19,661 nt of DNA. Origin: Candidatus Iainarchaeum sp. Its GTDB lineage: Archaea; Iainarchaeota; Iainarchaeia; Iainarchaeales; JAAZKV01. The stretch is taken from positions 1 to 19,661 of the forward strand of contig JABIDZ010000130.1 of assembly GCA_018651445.1 (NCBI GenBank), in the 5' to 3' direction. The position numbers and the translations under genes were made by a program. Of the stretch, positions 6,012 through 14,051 are shown one piece after another. Each line of letters starts with the position of its first letter. The stretch's first letter is position 1. The notes below the pieces were generated by a model. It was not told the DNA's origin. It saw nothing but the letters and a program-made list of their open reading frames with translations, and did not search any database.

Positions 6012-6674
6012 ATGCCTGCAAAAAAAAAGAGAGATGTTACACCAGTAAGATATAGTTATTTAAATTCTGCGCGGATGCGGGATTTAGTTGGGCGAATAAT
6101 AAAGAAGCGACATGCTTGGACACATGGTAAAAAGATATTCAAAGGTAACCCCGAGGGACCGTATAAATCGTGGATGCACCCTAAAGTTAGGCCGGTTATT
6201 GAATACATGATTAAACGAAATGTATTTGATAATAAGGTTACTACTAGAAAAGAAATGGCGAATTTTTTTGATAGATTATCTGATGCTGCACTGCAGACTA
6301 CGCCACAAAAAATATTAGGTGAAACAATTTATGAAACACAGAATTATTTGGATGGCTTAATTCATTCAAAAATGGAGAGTGCACGTAAAACTGGGAAGAA
6401 CTTTGATCGGAAAACTTTTTTGGATTTATTTCAAACAACAATCGACCAGATCTTTGAGCGCTCTGCAGCGCTACAAGATAATATTGCAGGGGTAAGTTAT
6501 AAGGGTAAAACTCCGCAAAGTAGGCGAGAGAAGAAAAAACGTTATTATCGATTAAATACTGGCGATGCATTTAGGCATTCAACATTCAAAGTTCCAACAC
6601 TTATTGAAGAAGCAAGAACAATAAAAGAAGGGATAAGATTTGTTTGTAACGAATTAAGGACTGCAAACGAATAA
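6012..6674 (+). CDS. Basic protein of unknown function
   Basis: 220 residues from the ATG at 6012 (MPAKKKRDV). The frame stays open upstream to 5892, but the TATA box and leaderless pattern favour 6012. It is rich in Lys and Arg throughout, apparently mostly helical, with an aromatic and basic patch at 37-60 (HAWTHGKK ... YKSWMHPK) and an RREKKKRYYR cluster near 180. No membrane segment, signal peptide or catalytic motif is visible. Nucleic-acid binding is a guess from charge only. lysS follows 38 nt downstream with its own TATA element, so the two may be separate transcripts. Divergent from trpS. I do not recognise the family. Confidence 0.7.
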   Translation: MPAKKKRDVTPVRYSYLNSARMRDLVGRIIKKRHAWTHGKKIFKGNPEGPYKSWMHPKVRPVIEYMIKRNVFDNKVTTRKEMANFFDRLSDAALQTTPQKILGETIYETQNYLDGLIHSKMESARKTGKNFDRKTFLDLFQTTIDQIFERSAALQDNIAGVSYKGKTPQSRREKKKRYYRLNTGDAFRHSTFKVPTLIEEARTIKEGIRFVCNELRTANE

Positions 6675-6682
6675 TCCAAAGC

Positions 6683-6690
6683 TTAATAAA
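6683..6690 (+). promoter_or_regulatory. TATA box for lysS
   Basis: TTAATAAA centred 26-27 nt before the ATG at 6713. Leaderless lysS transcript predicted, with no uORF, unlike leuS, serS and trpS. Confidence 0.5.
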
Positions 6691-6712
6691 ACATTTTTTT
6701 CTAGTTCTTAGT

Positions 6713-8182
6713 ATGGAAAACGATTTAGTAAAAGCAAAGAAAATGAATTTGCGTAAATTACGTGACCAAGGAGTAAATCCGTATCCGTATGAATTCAAAG
6801 TAACAGGTTACGCTAAAGAATTAACTGAAGAATTTTCTAAACTTGCAAACGAAGAAAAAGGAAAGAAATTTGCGGTAGCTGGACGCGTAATGGTAAAACG
6901 TTCGTTTGGAGCAATTGCTTTCATGAAGATCCGGGATGCGACCGGCGACATACAATTTTTTTTAAGAAAAGGCGATACAAAAAAAGACGCAATGGATTTG
7001 CTAGAGTTAATTGACACGGGGGACATTGTTGGAGCAACTGGCCCTATTTATAAAACACAAAAAGGGCAATTAAGTATTTTAGTTGATAAATTAGAAATTC
7101 TAACAAAAAGTGTTTTGCCTTTGCCAGAAAAATACCATGGTTTACAAGATATTGAAATCCGACAAAGAAAAAGATATTTAGATTTAATAATGAATCCTGA
7201 AGTACGTGAAAATTTTACTAAACGAAGCCAAATAGTTTCTGCAGTAAGAGAGTTCCTTGATAAAAACAATTTTTTAGAAGTAGAAATACCTGTTTTACAA
7301 CCAACGTTTGGTGGAGCAGCAGCAAGACCATACATCACAAAGAGTAATGCGTGGAAATCACAGTTCTACTTGAGTGTTTCTCCAGAATTATATCTAAAAC
7401 GATTGTTAGTTGGGGGTTATGAAAGAGTTTACACTATTTGTAAGAACTTTAGAAATGAAGATGTAGATAAAACACATAATCCTGAGTTTACTATGCTAGA
7501 ATTTTATGCTTCTTACAAAGATTTAGAGTTTGTTATGCAAATGACTGAACAAATGTTTGAGTTTGTTGCAAAAAAAGTTTTAGGTACAACAAAAATAGAG
7601 TACCAAGGAAAAAAGATTGATGTGAAAGCTCCTTGGCCAAGACTAAAAATGCGAGACTTAATAAAAAAAGATGCAAAGCTTGATGTTAGCAAAATGGATT
7701 TAGAAGAATTGCTAAGCGTAGCTAGAAAAGAAGGTATTGAGATTGATGAAGACATGAAGAAAAAAGGTTTAGTAATACAAGAATTATTCGAACATTTTTG
7801 TGAAGACAAATTAGTTCAACCTTGTTTTATTACAGAAAGACCAATAGAAGTTACTCCTCTTTGTAAACCTTCTCGTGAAAACCCTGAAGAGTTGATTGAG
7901 GGTGCAGAACCATATATGTGTAATTGGGAAGCAGGAAACGGTTACTCTGAGTTAACTGATCCGATTTTGCAAAAACAGTTTTTTGAAGATCAAAAAGAAC
8001 AAGGGAAAGCTAAGGGCGAACAACACCCAAAAGACGAAGACTTTATCGAAGCAATGGGTTACGGAATGCCACCCGCAGGCGGAATGGGTATTGGTATTGA
8101 TAGAATGGTAATGTTACTAACTGATTCAGCTACTATCCGAGATGTTATATTCTTCCCACAAATGCGACCAGAGAAAAAATAG
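6713..8182 (+). CDS. lysS: Lysyl-tRNA synthetase, class II
   Basis: 489 residues, full length. Charges tRNA-Lys with lysine. The N-terminal OB-fold anticodon domain spans about 53-130 (VAGRVMVKRSFGAIAFMKI). The catalytic core has motif 1 (EVEIPVLQPTFGGAAARPY, 189-207), motif 2 (FRNED ... HNPEFTMLEFY, 246-265) and motif 3 (GMGIGIDRMVMLL, 457-469), plus GYSELTDP (410-417). The segment before this reads EGAEPYMCNWEAGN, where the usual consensus is close to ERFELFxxGxExxN. This is a clear departure near the lysine pocket, although the Glu and Asn are kept. Many archaea use a class I LysRS, so a class II enzyme points to a lineage with the bacterial/eukaryal type. Its 3' end is 2 nt from the convergent regulator gene. 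Confidence 0.95.
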   Translation: MENDLVKAKKMNLRKLRDQGVNPYPYEFKVTGYAKELTEEFSKLANEEKGKKFAVAGRVMVKRSFGAIAFMKIRDATGDIQFFLRKGDTKKDAMDLLELIDTGDIVGATGPIYKTQKGQLSILVDKLEILTKSVLPLPEKYHGLQDIEIRQRKRYLDLIMNPEVRENFTKRSQIVSAVREFLDKNNFLEVEIPVLQPTFGGAAARPYITKSNAWKSQFYLSVSPELYLKRLLVGGYERVYTICKNFRNEDVDKTHNPEFTMLEFYASYKDLEFVMQMTEQMFEFVAKKVLGTTKIEYQGKKIDVKAPWPRLKMRDLIKKDAKLDVSKMDLEELLSVARKEGIEIDEDMKKKGLVIQELFEHFCEDKLVQPCFITERPIEVTPLCKPSRENPEELIEGAEPYMCNWEAGNGYSELTDPILQKQFFEDQKEQGKAKGEQHPKDEDFIEAMGYGMPPAGGMGIGIDRMVMLLTDSATIRDVIFFPQMRPEKK

Positions 8183-8184
8183 TT

Positions 8185-9033
8185 TTATTTTTTAGTTGCA
8201 TTTTTGTAAATTGTTTCAAACTCGTGTCTTAAAAATCGTGCCATCGAGGGATTTTTTGTTATTGTTACGGTAATATCCATTTCTGGTTCTTTTCTGAGTG
8301 CAAATTCTTTGAACAGTTGTTCGATATTTGATATTTTATTGTATATCTTTTCAATAATTTGTTTCGTTTCTTTGGTGAGTTTGACCTCGATGAGGTAATC
8401 GCCATTGATAAATAAATCTTCTTTCATAGCGACTTTTGTTCCAATTGGGAGGCATTTAATATTTATTTTTTGATATTGTTTTAATATCCACCGTCCAAAC
8501 GGGGTATTGTTTTGTATTATTGCGATTGCATTTGGATTATTTGCGAGAACTTTTGCTAATGCAATAAAATCTTTCACAGTAGACTTTAATGAAAACCAAC
8601 CATAATTGAAAACACCAATGATTGTTAAATCCTTATTATGTGTTAGTATATTGCTGTTTAACAATTGTGCGATGGTAACACTCACGTCTGAGACGGATGT
8701 AAATTTATACACTTGCGGAATTGCGGAATTTTTATTAAGTTTTATTTTCTCTATCTTTCCAGTGTGATTTAATTTAATTTGATTTAATCGTTTTATTAAA
8801 ATATCTACCCATTCTGGATTGATTGAATATTCTCTCCCGTCTTTTTGTATGATGTTTCCTTGCTCTAATTCAGTTAATGCTTTGTGTACTGCTTGATAGG
8901 AAACATCTTTATTGATTTTAACTCTTGAATGAATTTGTTTCGCACTTAATTGCGGCTCTTGTGAAATGGATTCAATAATTTCTCCTTTTAATGAATTGGG
9001 AGCAAATTGTGATAACAAATCATTAAATGACAT
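8185..9033 (-). CDS. Winged-helix regulator with C-terminal sensor-like domain (paralogue 1)
   Basis: 282 residues. A winged helix occupies about 15-75, with KDVSYQAVHKALTELEQGNII as the recognition helix region and DGREYSINPEWV as the wing. Two more genes here (12428 and 13263) share the SYQA(T/V/I)HK core, the NxxW-V end of the wing and the overall length, so they are paralogues. The C-terminal 180 residues alternate strands and helices and contain INGDYLIEVKLTKETKQ (compare GDTIVQIHFSPDFKK and KDTIIQVFYPAEIRK in the other two), suggesting a common ligand or oligomerisation domain that I cannot name. TrmB-like regulators are a loose comparison. Divergent from the KaiC operon across 84 bp, so that operon is its most likely target. 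Confidence 0.7.
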   Translation of the reverse strand: MSFNDLLSQFAPNSLKGEIIESISQEPQLSAKQIHSRVKINKDVSYQAVHKALTELEQGNIIQKDGREYSINPEWVDILIKRLNQIKLNHTGKIEKIKLNKNSAIPQVYKFTSVSDVSVTIAQLLNSNILTHNKDLTIIGVFNYGWFSLKSTVKDFIALAKVLANNPNAIAIIQNNTPFGRWILKQYQKINIKCLPIGTKVAMKEDLFINGDYLIEVKLTKETKQIIEKIYNKISNIEQLFKEFALRKEPEMDITVTITKNPSMARFLRHEFETIYKNATKK

Positions 9034-9054
9034 AATAAGATTGTTTACAAAGTA

Positions 9055-9064
9055 GTTAAAAATC
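9055..9064 (-). promoter_or_regulatory. TATA box for regulator paralogue 1
   Basis: Minus-strand GATTTTTAAC centred about 27 nt from the ATG at 9033. Confidence 0.45.
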
Positions 9065-9084
9065 TAGAGTTATGTTTAGACAAC

Positions 9085-9092
9085 TTTAAATA
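9085..9092 (+). promoter_or_regulatory. TATA box for the KaiC-V4R operon
   Basis: TTTAAATA centred about 29-30 nt before the ATG at 9118. Confidence 0.55.
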
Positions 9093-9117
9093 CTAGTTTT
9101 TTTTACTATTATACAGC

Positions 9118-9888
9118 ATGGTGGAAGAAATAATTAGAACTAAGACCGGTATACAAGACTTAGATAAAGCATTGAATGGAGGGATCCCTCAAGGTAATAT
9201 TGTACTTGTTTCGGGCGGAGCAGGAACGGGTAAGTCTACGTTGTGCCTACAATTTGCTGTTAATGGTGCATCCACGTTTGGAGAAAAGGCGCTTTATATA
9301 TCAACTGAGCAAAACAAAACTGAGTTGTATAAACAAGCTAATGGGTTTGGATGGGATATTTCGTCGTTGGAACTAAAGAATTTACTTAAAACAGTATATT
9401 TTGATATAACTGAAGGAAATTTATTCTTGGAGAAGTTAGAAACATTAATAACGGAGTTTAAACCCCAACGATTGATAATAGACTCTTTAATAACTCTAAC
9501 TGATTCTTTAACTGTTGCAGGAATTTCGAACGATGAAGGTTTTTCAATGGTGCGCGTGGCAGAGACCGTTAGCCCAATACCGCGTACCGAAAAAATTATC
9601 TCAAAGAGTGTATTGTATCATTTATTTAAAGTTCTAAGAAAATATCAGATTACAACTATTTTAACTACTGAATTATTTGAGGGTACTGAATTACTGTCAT
9701 CGGACGGCGTAAGTGAATTTATCGCCGATGGTGTTGTTTTATTGCATTTTTTGGGCGTAGGGGGAATGGAATCAAGAAGTCTACAAATAAGAAAGATGCG
9801 GTATACGGCACATGATGAAGAAGTGATGCAATATAGTTTAGGTAAATCAGGAATCGAATTTTCAACTTCAGAGGAGTTAAATCTTTAG
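9118..9888 (+). CDS. KaiC-like RecA-superfamily ATPase
   Basis: 256 residues, a single KaiC domain. Walker A is GGAGTGKST (33-41), Walker B RLIID ends at D122, and FIADGVVLLHF (201-211) with RKMRYTAHDEEVMQYSLGKSGIEF are the KaiC-family strands near the C-terminus. At the position where KaiC proteins usually have two adjacent Glu residues after the second strand, this one has STEQ (62-65), with only one Glu. ATP hydrolysis is plausible but may be altered. Archaeal KaiC-like proteins act as ATP-dependent switches in signalling and in archaellum assembly (ArlH). The V4R gene starts 9 nt after the stop with GTGAT as binding site, so the two form an operon. No archaellum genes are near. Confidence 0.85.
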   Translation: MVEEIIRTKTGIQDLDKALNGGIPQGNIVLVSGGAGTGKSTLCLQFAVNGASTFGEKALYISTEQNKTELYKQANGFGWDISSLELKNLLKTVYFDITEGNLFLEKLETLITEFKPQRLIIDSLITLTDSLTVAGISNDEGFSMVRVAETVSPIPRTEKIISKSVLYHLFKVLRKYQITTILTTELFEGTELLSSDGVSEFIADGVVLLHFLGVGGMESRSLQIRKMRYTAHDEEVMQYSLGKSGIEFSTSEELNL

Positions 9889-9897
9889 TGATGTTAA

Positions 9898-10461
9898 ATG
9901 TTTAGAATGGTAACGGATTTAATGTTGCATAAACAGCTTAAATTTGAGTCAGGTAAGATTTCAATTTTTGGAAGACCCTCATTTATGCTTCCTTCAGATT
10001 CATTTGTTGGATTGCAGAAAAAGCTCGAGGGTAAAAATCTGGAACAATGGATATATCAGGCAGGTAAGGAGGCCGGGGAAAGTTGGTTTAAAGAAATGAA
10101 TCGAGCCTATAATCTGAAAGGAAAAGATGTAATAAAGTGGGGTTCGAATATAGTTACTCTTGCAGGGTGGGGCGAAGCTATTATAGAAAAACGCGAAGAC
10201 GATAACAAACTAATCTTATTTGAACTCCGTAACTCGGTGGTTTCAGAGATTTATGGGGCATCAAAATATCCCGTGGATCATTTGTTTAGAGGGTTGCTTT
10301 GTGGTGCGATGAGTTTTATATATAAAACTGATTTGGAAGCGGTTGAATTTAAATGCAGGTCAATTGGCGATTCGACATGTAAGATTTTGGTAAAACCACT
10401 AAAGGAATTTGATAGCTCAAATAATTTTGTTAAACGACAAATTTTAAATTTAGATAATTAA
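9898..10461 (+). CDS. V4R-domain ligand sensor (second copy), partner of the KaiC-like ATPase
   Basis: 187 residues. The V4R features are LAGWGEAIIEKRED, then LFRGLLCGAMSFIY, then VEFKCRSIGDSTCKILVKP with the two family cysteines. The N-terminal 60 residues (MFRMVTDLMLHKQLKFESGKI) resemble those of the 1113 protein in layout, and the two share the EFD...(V/I)xxQ tail, so they are paralogues. Here the output partner is an ATPase rather than a DNA-binding protein. A small-molecule sensor controlling the ATPase is a reasonable inference. The ATG at 9907 is an alternative start. The 3' end overlaps the convergent UbiA gene by 12 bp. Confidence 0.8.
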   Translation: MFRMVTDLMLHKQLKFESGKISIFGRPSFMLPSDSFVGLQKKLEGKNLEQWIYQAGKEAGESWFKEMNRAYNLKGKDVIKWGSNIVTLAGWGEAIIEKREDDNKLILFELRNSVVSEIYGASKYPVDHLFRGLLCGAMSFIYKTDLEAVEFKCRSIGDSTCKILVKPLKEFDSSNNFVKRQILNLDN

Positions 10462-11307
10462 AAATGCAGTTATCCCAAACATTAAAAAGATTATATTTAT
10501 TGCTAGTGTTGCTTTAGTAACCAGTCTAGCTTGTGTTGTGATAGTAGTATAATCTTCTTTTTGTTGGGCCGTAAATGTTTTTTTAATAATCGCCAAAGCA
10601 AATAATATTGGGATAATAAATAAAATTGGATAAAAATTAAATACGCTGAGAACGAATAGGATTGCAATTATAAATATTAGGACAAATTTAGCTAATTTGA
10701 TTGTTTTTTGTTTGCCTATTATTTGGGGTATGGATTTAATGCCGTGTATCGTTTCTCCCGGGATATCTTCAATATCTTTTAGTGATGCAATTGGTACTAT
10801 CATTAGTATATAAATTATAGAAAAGGTTGTATCGATCTGCGGCAGGATTATACTAGTGGCTAGAATTGGAATTAACCCATAAAATATTCCCCCGAAAAAT
10901 GGAGAGCTAAAAAGATATTTTTTAAAGTATACTTTTGGGTGCGTATAAATTAGAAATGTTAAAATTAAGGTGGCGACGACTAGAATTAAATATATATGAA
11001 TTAATCCACTAATTAAAATACCTATGCTGATTAATGCTGCACTTAAACCAAACGCCCATGGCGTACTTATTCTATTGGTGGGTAGTGGGCGATTTGGTTT
11101 ATTTATTCGATCAAGGTCCAAATCAAAAATCATGTTTAAGACATTTAGTCCCATTAGTGTGAGGCATAGAGACAAAATCATGCACAGTATATTTGGAATA
11201 AATCCAGTCAATTTTCCAAATAATAATAGTGTAATGGGCGCAATAAGATAAAAAATACAGTAGTGCGGCACAGTCAAACTTATAAAATCTTGGAACGCTA
11301 AACGCAT
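10450..11307 (-). CDS. UbiA-family prenyltransferase, probably for archaeal lipids
   Basis: 285 residues with about eight or nine membrane segments. The first Asp-rich motif is NMIFDLDLDRINKPNRPLP (58-76; N58, D62, D66) and the second is KDIEDIPGETIHGIKSIP (177-194; D178, D181), both on cytoplasmic loops that hold Mg-prenyl-diphosphate. In archaea the best match by context is digeranylgeranylglyceryl phosphate synthase, which adds the second geranylgeranyl chain to glycerol 1-phosphate. The divergent neighbour is a geranylgeranyl-reductase-like protein, as expected for that pathway. UbiA enzymes for quinones or chlorin-type acceptors cannot be excluded. The start at 11307 is leaderless, with a TATA-like element at 11327-11338. 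Confidence 0.85.
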   Translation of the reverse strand: MRLAFQDFISLTVPHYCIFYLIAPITLLLFGKLTGFIPNILCMILSLCLTLMGLNVLNMIFDLDLDRINKPNRPLPTNRISTPWAFGLSAALISIGILISGLIHIYLILVVATLILTFLIYTHPKVYFKKYLFSSPFFGGIFYGLIPILATSIILPQIDTTFSIIYILMIVPIASLKDIEDIPGETIHGIKSIPQIIGKQKTIKLAKFVLIFIIAILFVLSVFNFYPILFIIPILFALAIIKKTFTAQQKEDYTTITTQARLVTKATLAINIIFLMFGITAFLII

Positions 11308-11339
11308 TATATATATACTTTCGCACGATATATAATTAT
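11308..11339. promoter_or_regulatory. 32-bp divergent promoter of the UbiA and reductase genes
   Basis: TATATATATA at 11308-11317 is centred about 28 nt before the reductase ATG (11340). ATTATATATC on the minus strand (11327-11338) is about 26 nt from the UbiA ATG (11307). Each TATA element touches the other gene's start codon, so TBP bound for one gene should hinder the other. Confidence 0.5.
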
Positions 11340-12425
11340 ATGTCAGTTGAGGAAAAAACTATTATTGGCGCAGGTCTTGCAGGACTTTCAGCGGCATCAG
11401 TTTTGAGCAATAATGGTTACAAAGTTAATGTTATTGAGAGAGGCCCGTCCGTTGGTGAATTGCGAGGACAAGACTTTCAAGTTATTAGAAATTATGGAAA
11501 AGACCTGAATTTTTTGGATTCTTTAAAGGAATATGGAATTAATATTAATCATAGGCAACCAATTAGAAAGATTGTGAAATATGCGCCTTCAGGTAAGTCT
11601 ATGGAGGTTTCTTCAGATAATGGTCCTTTATTTTATGTTATTAAGCGTGGACAAGATGAGTCTTCATTGGACCGGCAACTATGTGATTCATTAAATAAGA
11701 AAAATGTAGAATTTGAGTTTAATCGAAATGCACACATTTCAGGAGATATAATTGCGACAGGCCCAATATTAAGAAACATTACTGGTTTTGGATACACTTT
11801 TGATGGAATTGATGTTGATCCGGAAAAGATTCTTTTATTTATGGATAATGACTATGCACCTAAGGGATATATTTATTTAGCTCCATTTGGTAAACATTCT
11901 GCAAGTGTTGCAGCGGTTTCATTTGATTTGACATATAACCTGAAAATGTTATTAGATCGTTTTTTAGAAAAAAATAAAGTTATTCGCGAGATTATAAAAA
12001 ATTATAAACATAAAGAAAGTTTTACGGGTTATGCTTATTCAAATTACCCGGAAACTGCAAAGATCGCTGGACAATTATTTGTAGGATCGGTAGCCGGCTT
12101 TGTTGAAGCTGCACGAGGATTCGGAGTTAAATATTCTATTTTGTCAGGAATATTTGCAGCCAAATCAATAATTCAAAACCTGGATTATGATGTTTTATGG
12201 AAAGATGCGTTTGGTAAAGAACTTAAAGAAGGTTTAAATCGACACTTCTTATTGGCGTCTCTAAATAATGATGGATACGAAAAACTCTTGCTTGGTGATA
12301 AGATTGGGATCGGGCAGTATGAAAAGGTTCCTGAAAGCATTTCTAGTTTTTTAAAACATATTATTTTGACAAAAGAATTGAAGGATTGGCAACAACAATA
12401 TTCTTTGGAAAAAATGTTTAAATAA
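11340..12425 (+). CDS. Geranylgeranyl-reductase-family flavoprotein
   Basis: 361 residues. The N-terminus is an FAD Rossmann motif, IIGAGLAGLSAA (8-19) with VIERG (31-35). GYIYLAPFGKHSASVAAVSF matches the GYxWxFP segment of the family, and VGSVAGFVEAARGFGVKYSILSG (about 247-269) is its second FAD-binding motif. Enzymes of this family saturate the double bonds of geranylgeranyl chains in archaeal ether lipids. They are peripheral membrane proteins. The divergent UbiA gene makes the likely substrate, so the pair probably completes archaeol core synthesis. The exact substrate is inference. It ends 2 nt before the convergent regulator gene. Confidence 0.8.
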   Translation: MSVEEKTIIGAGLAGLSAASVLSNNGYKVNVIERGPSVGELRGQDFQVIRNYGKDLNFLDSLKEYGININHRQPIRKIVKYAPSGKSMEVSSDNGPLFYVIKRGQDESSLDRQLCDSLNKKNVEFEFNRNAHISGDIIATGPILRNITGFGYTFDGIDVDPEKILLFMDNDYAPKGYIYLAPFGKHSASVAAVSFDLTYNLKMLLDRFLEKNKVIREIIKNYKHKESFTGYAYSNYPETAKIAGQLFVGSVAGFVEAARGFGVKYSILSGIFAAKSIIQNLDYDVLWKDAFGKELKEGLNRHFLLASLNNDGYEKLLLGDKIGIGQYEKVPESISSFLKHIILTKELKDWQQQYSLEKMFK

Positions 12426-12427
12426 TT

Positions 12428-13210
12428 CTAAAACTCTTCCAAAATCACTTTACTGGCACGGTTTACTGCGGTCGCATCTTTTACAACAAAAACGTTGATA
12501 TCGGTCTTTTTTAGCATAAATTGATCAATGATTTTGCTTATTGGAAATTCATCGAGATTTTTGTGCGAGATAAACATTTGGTGAAATCTTTTTTTGAAGT
12601 CTGGTGAGAAGTGTATTTGTACTATCGTGTCTCCTTTTATCATAAAGTCATAGTCATAATCTAATTTCGATCCGATTTTGATTATTTTACCTGCATCTTG
12701 AATTGCTTTTCCAAATATTTTGTCTAATGGCGTGTCATAATGAATTATTTCATAATATTTGGTTTCAGTTAAAAGTTTTTGTAGTTCTTTGTAATCATTA
12801 TCACTTAAACCAAAGAATGGCCAAGCATGTCGAGTAAAACAAGCACCGGGTTTGGTTGTTGGTGGAAGCGAATTCAAAAACTTTACGCAAAACTTTCCCA
12901 TGTCAATAAAAGTGTCAAAGTGGTATACTTTTGCTTCGCTTGTTGTAGTTTCTTTTGTTTGTAGTTTTTCGCTTAGCTTTGATAAATCATTAACCCATTT
13001 ATCATTAATTGAAAGGTTTTTACCTATCTTTTCAAGCACCTCGTCTCTAACAAGTTCATTCACGGCTTTGTGTGTTGCTTGGTATGAAATGCTTTTGTTT
13101 GATTGTTTTACGAGTTCTAAATGCAATTCTTTTAGATTCAAAGAACTCTCAGATATTATCGAAACAATAAGGCTTTTTGTGTTATTTCCAAGAAACGGAC
13201 TTAGTTGCAT
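12428..13210 (-). CDS. Winged-helix regulator (paralogue 2)
   Basis: 260 residues. The winged helix lies at about 12-75, with KSISYQATHKAVNELVRDEVLEKIGKN as the recognition helix plus wing. The rest matches the layout of the 8185 and 13263 proteins, including MIKGDTIVQIHFSPDFKKRFHQ near the C-terminus. TRHAWPFFGLSDNDYKEL (about 124-141) corresponds to IHFWIPLFFSRDTYVKM in the 13263 protein, so these two are closer to each other than to the 8185 protein. Divergent from the third paralogue over 52 bp with a shared TATA element, so both could bind and control this promoter. Effector unknown. Confidence 0.7.
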   Translation of the reverse strand: MQLSPFLGNNTKSLIVSIISESSLNLKELHLELVKQSNKSISYQATHKAVNELVRDEVLEKIGKNLSINDKWVNDLSKLSEKLQTKETTTSEAKVYHFDTFIDMGKFCVKFLNSLPPTTKPGACFTRHAWPFFGLSDNDYKELQKLLTETKYYEIIHYDTPLDKIFGKAIQDAGKIIKIGSKLDYDYDFMIKGDTIVQIHFSPDFKKRFHQMFISHKNLDEFPISKIIDQFMLKKTDINVFVVKDATAVNRASKVILEEF

Positions 13211-13231
13211 AACTTATTTCTCTTAAAACCC

Positions 13232-13241
13232 TATTTTATTT
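13232..13241. promoter_or_regulatory. One A/T element possibly serving as TATA box in both directions
   Basis: TATTTTATTT lies midway between the two divergent start codons. Its centre is 26-27 nt from the ATG at 13263 and from the ATG at 13210, the leaderless spacing for both. No second TATA element is needed. Confidence 0.45.
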
Positions 13242-13262
13242 CTTTTGTTAGACTAATTTCTT

Positions 13263-14051
13263 ATGTTTTCAGGCAATTCTTCAAGAGATTTGGTTCTAAA
13301 AACGCTTTTTTTCGAGTGGCCGTTAACTGCGAAAGAGATTTATTCTAGAGTTAGTAAGAATTCGGATAAAGACGTGTCTTATCAAGCTATTCATAAAATG
13401 ATTAATTCTTTGTTAGACGAAGGAATTCTTTCAAAACAAGATAACAAGTATTTAGTTAGTCTTGACTGGGTTAGACAAAGAAAAGACTTGTTGAATGTAC
13501 TTGAAACAAATTTAGTTGAAGGGCGAGTTGTTTCTCCGTTAGAACAAAAAATTGTTTTTGAAACAATTCATGAAGTAGATCAGTTTCTTGTACAAGCGTG
13601 TGGAATGTTAAAACCAAGTAAAGAAGATGAATTAGGTTTGGTTTGGATTCATTTTTGGATTCCTTTGTTTTTCTCAAGAGATACTTATGTTAAAATGAAA
13701 GAATTGATTCTTAGTTCTAATTTTTATTGTTTAACACCAAATAATACTAAAATAGATAAGTGGTGTTCGGAGTTTTGGGATAAACTAGGAATAAAAGAAA
13801 AATCCGGAGTAAAAGGAGTATTTGATGTTAGTACTCTAGTATACAAAGACACTATCATACAAGTATTTTACCCTGCCGAAATTAGAAAAGCACTGGATGA
13901 AGTATATAATTCAACCGAAAATCCAAACAAATTAGATATAGATAACTTCTTTGAAACGGTTTTTGAGAAAAAAACAAGAATACCGGTTCTTATAACAAAA
14001 AATAAAGTAGTTGCTGAAGAATTGATGAAACAGATAAAGAGTTTTTTCTAG
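13263..14051 (+). CDS. Winged-helix regulator (paralogue 3)
   Basis: 262 residues. The N-terminal winged helix is at about 8-70, with DVSYQAIHKMINSLLDEGILSKQDNKYLVSLDWV covering recognition helix and wing. The C-terminal domain contains LVYKDTIIQVFYPAEIRKALDEVYN, equivalent to the conserved strand-helix of the two paralogues. Head-to-head arrangement with paralogue 2 suggests a duplicated regulator pair. No cysteine cluster, membrane segment or enzyme motif is visible. Confidence 0.7.
   Translation: MFSGNSSRDLVLKTLFFEWPLTAKEIYSRVSKNSDKDVSYQAIHKMINSLLDEGILSKQDNKYLVSLDWVRQRKDLLNVLETNLVEGRVVSPLEQKIVFETIHEVDQFLVQACGMLKPSKEDELGLVWIHFWIPLFFSRDTYVKMKELILSSNFYCLTPNNTKIDKWCSEFWDKLGIKEKSGVKGVFDVSTLVYKDTIIQVFYPAEIRKALDEVYNSTENPNKLDIDNFFETVFEKKTRIPVLITKNKVVAEELMKQIKSFF

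Noticed and set aside
6601..6798. Minus-strand frame ending LLLLFLLLQ
   Set aside because: Antisense to the 6012 gene end and the lysS start; kept only as a reminder that Leu runs arise by chance.
11123..11326. Minus-strand frame over the UbiA start region
   Set aside because: Different frame from UbiA, within a clear UbiA coding region; a shadow.
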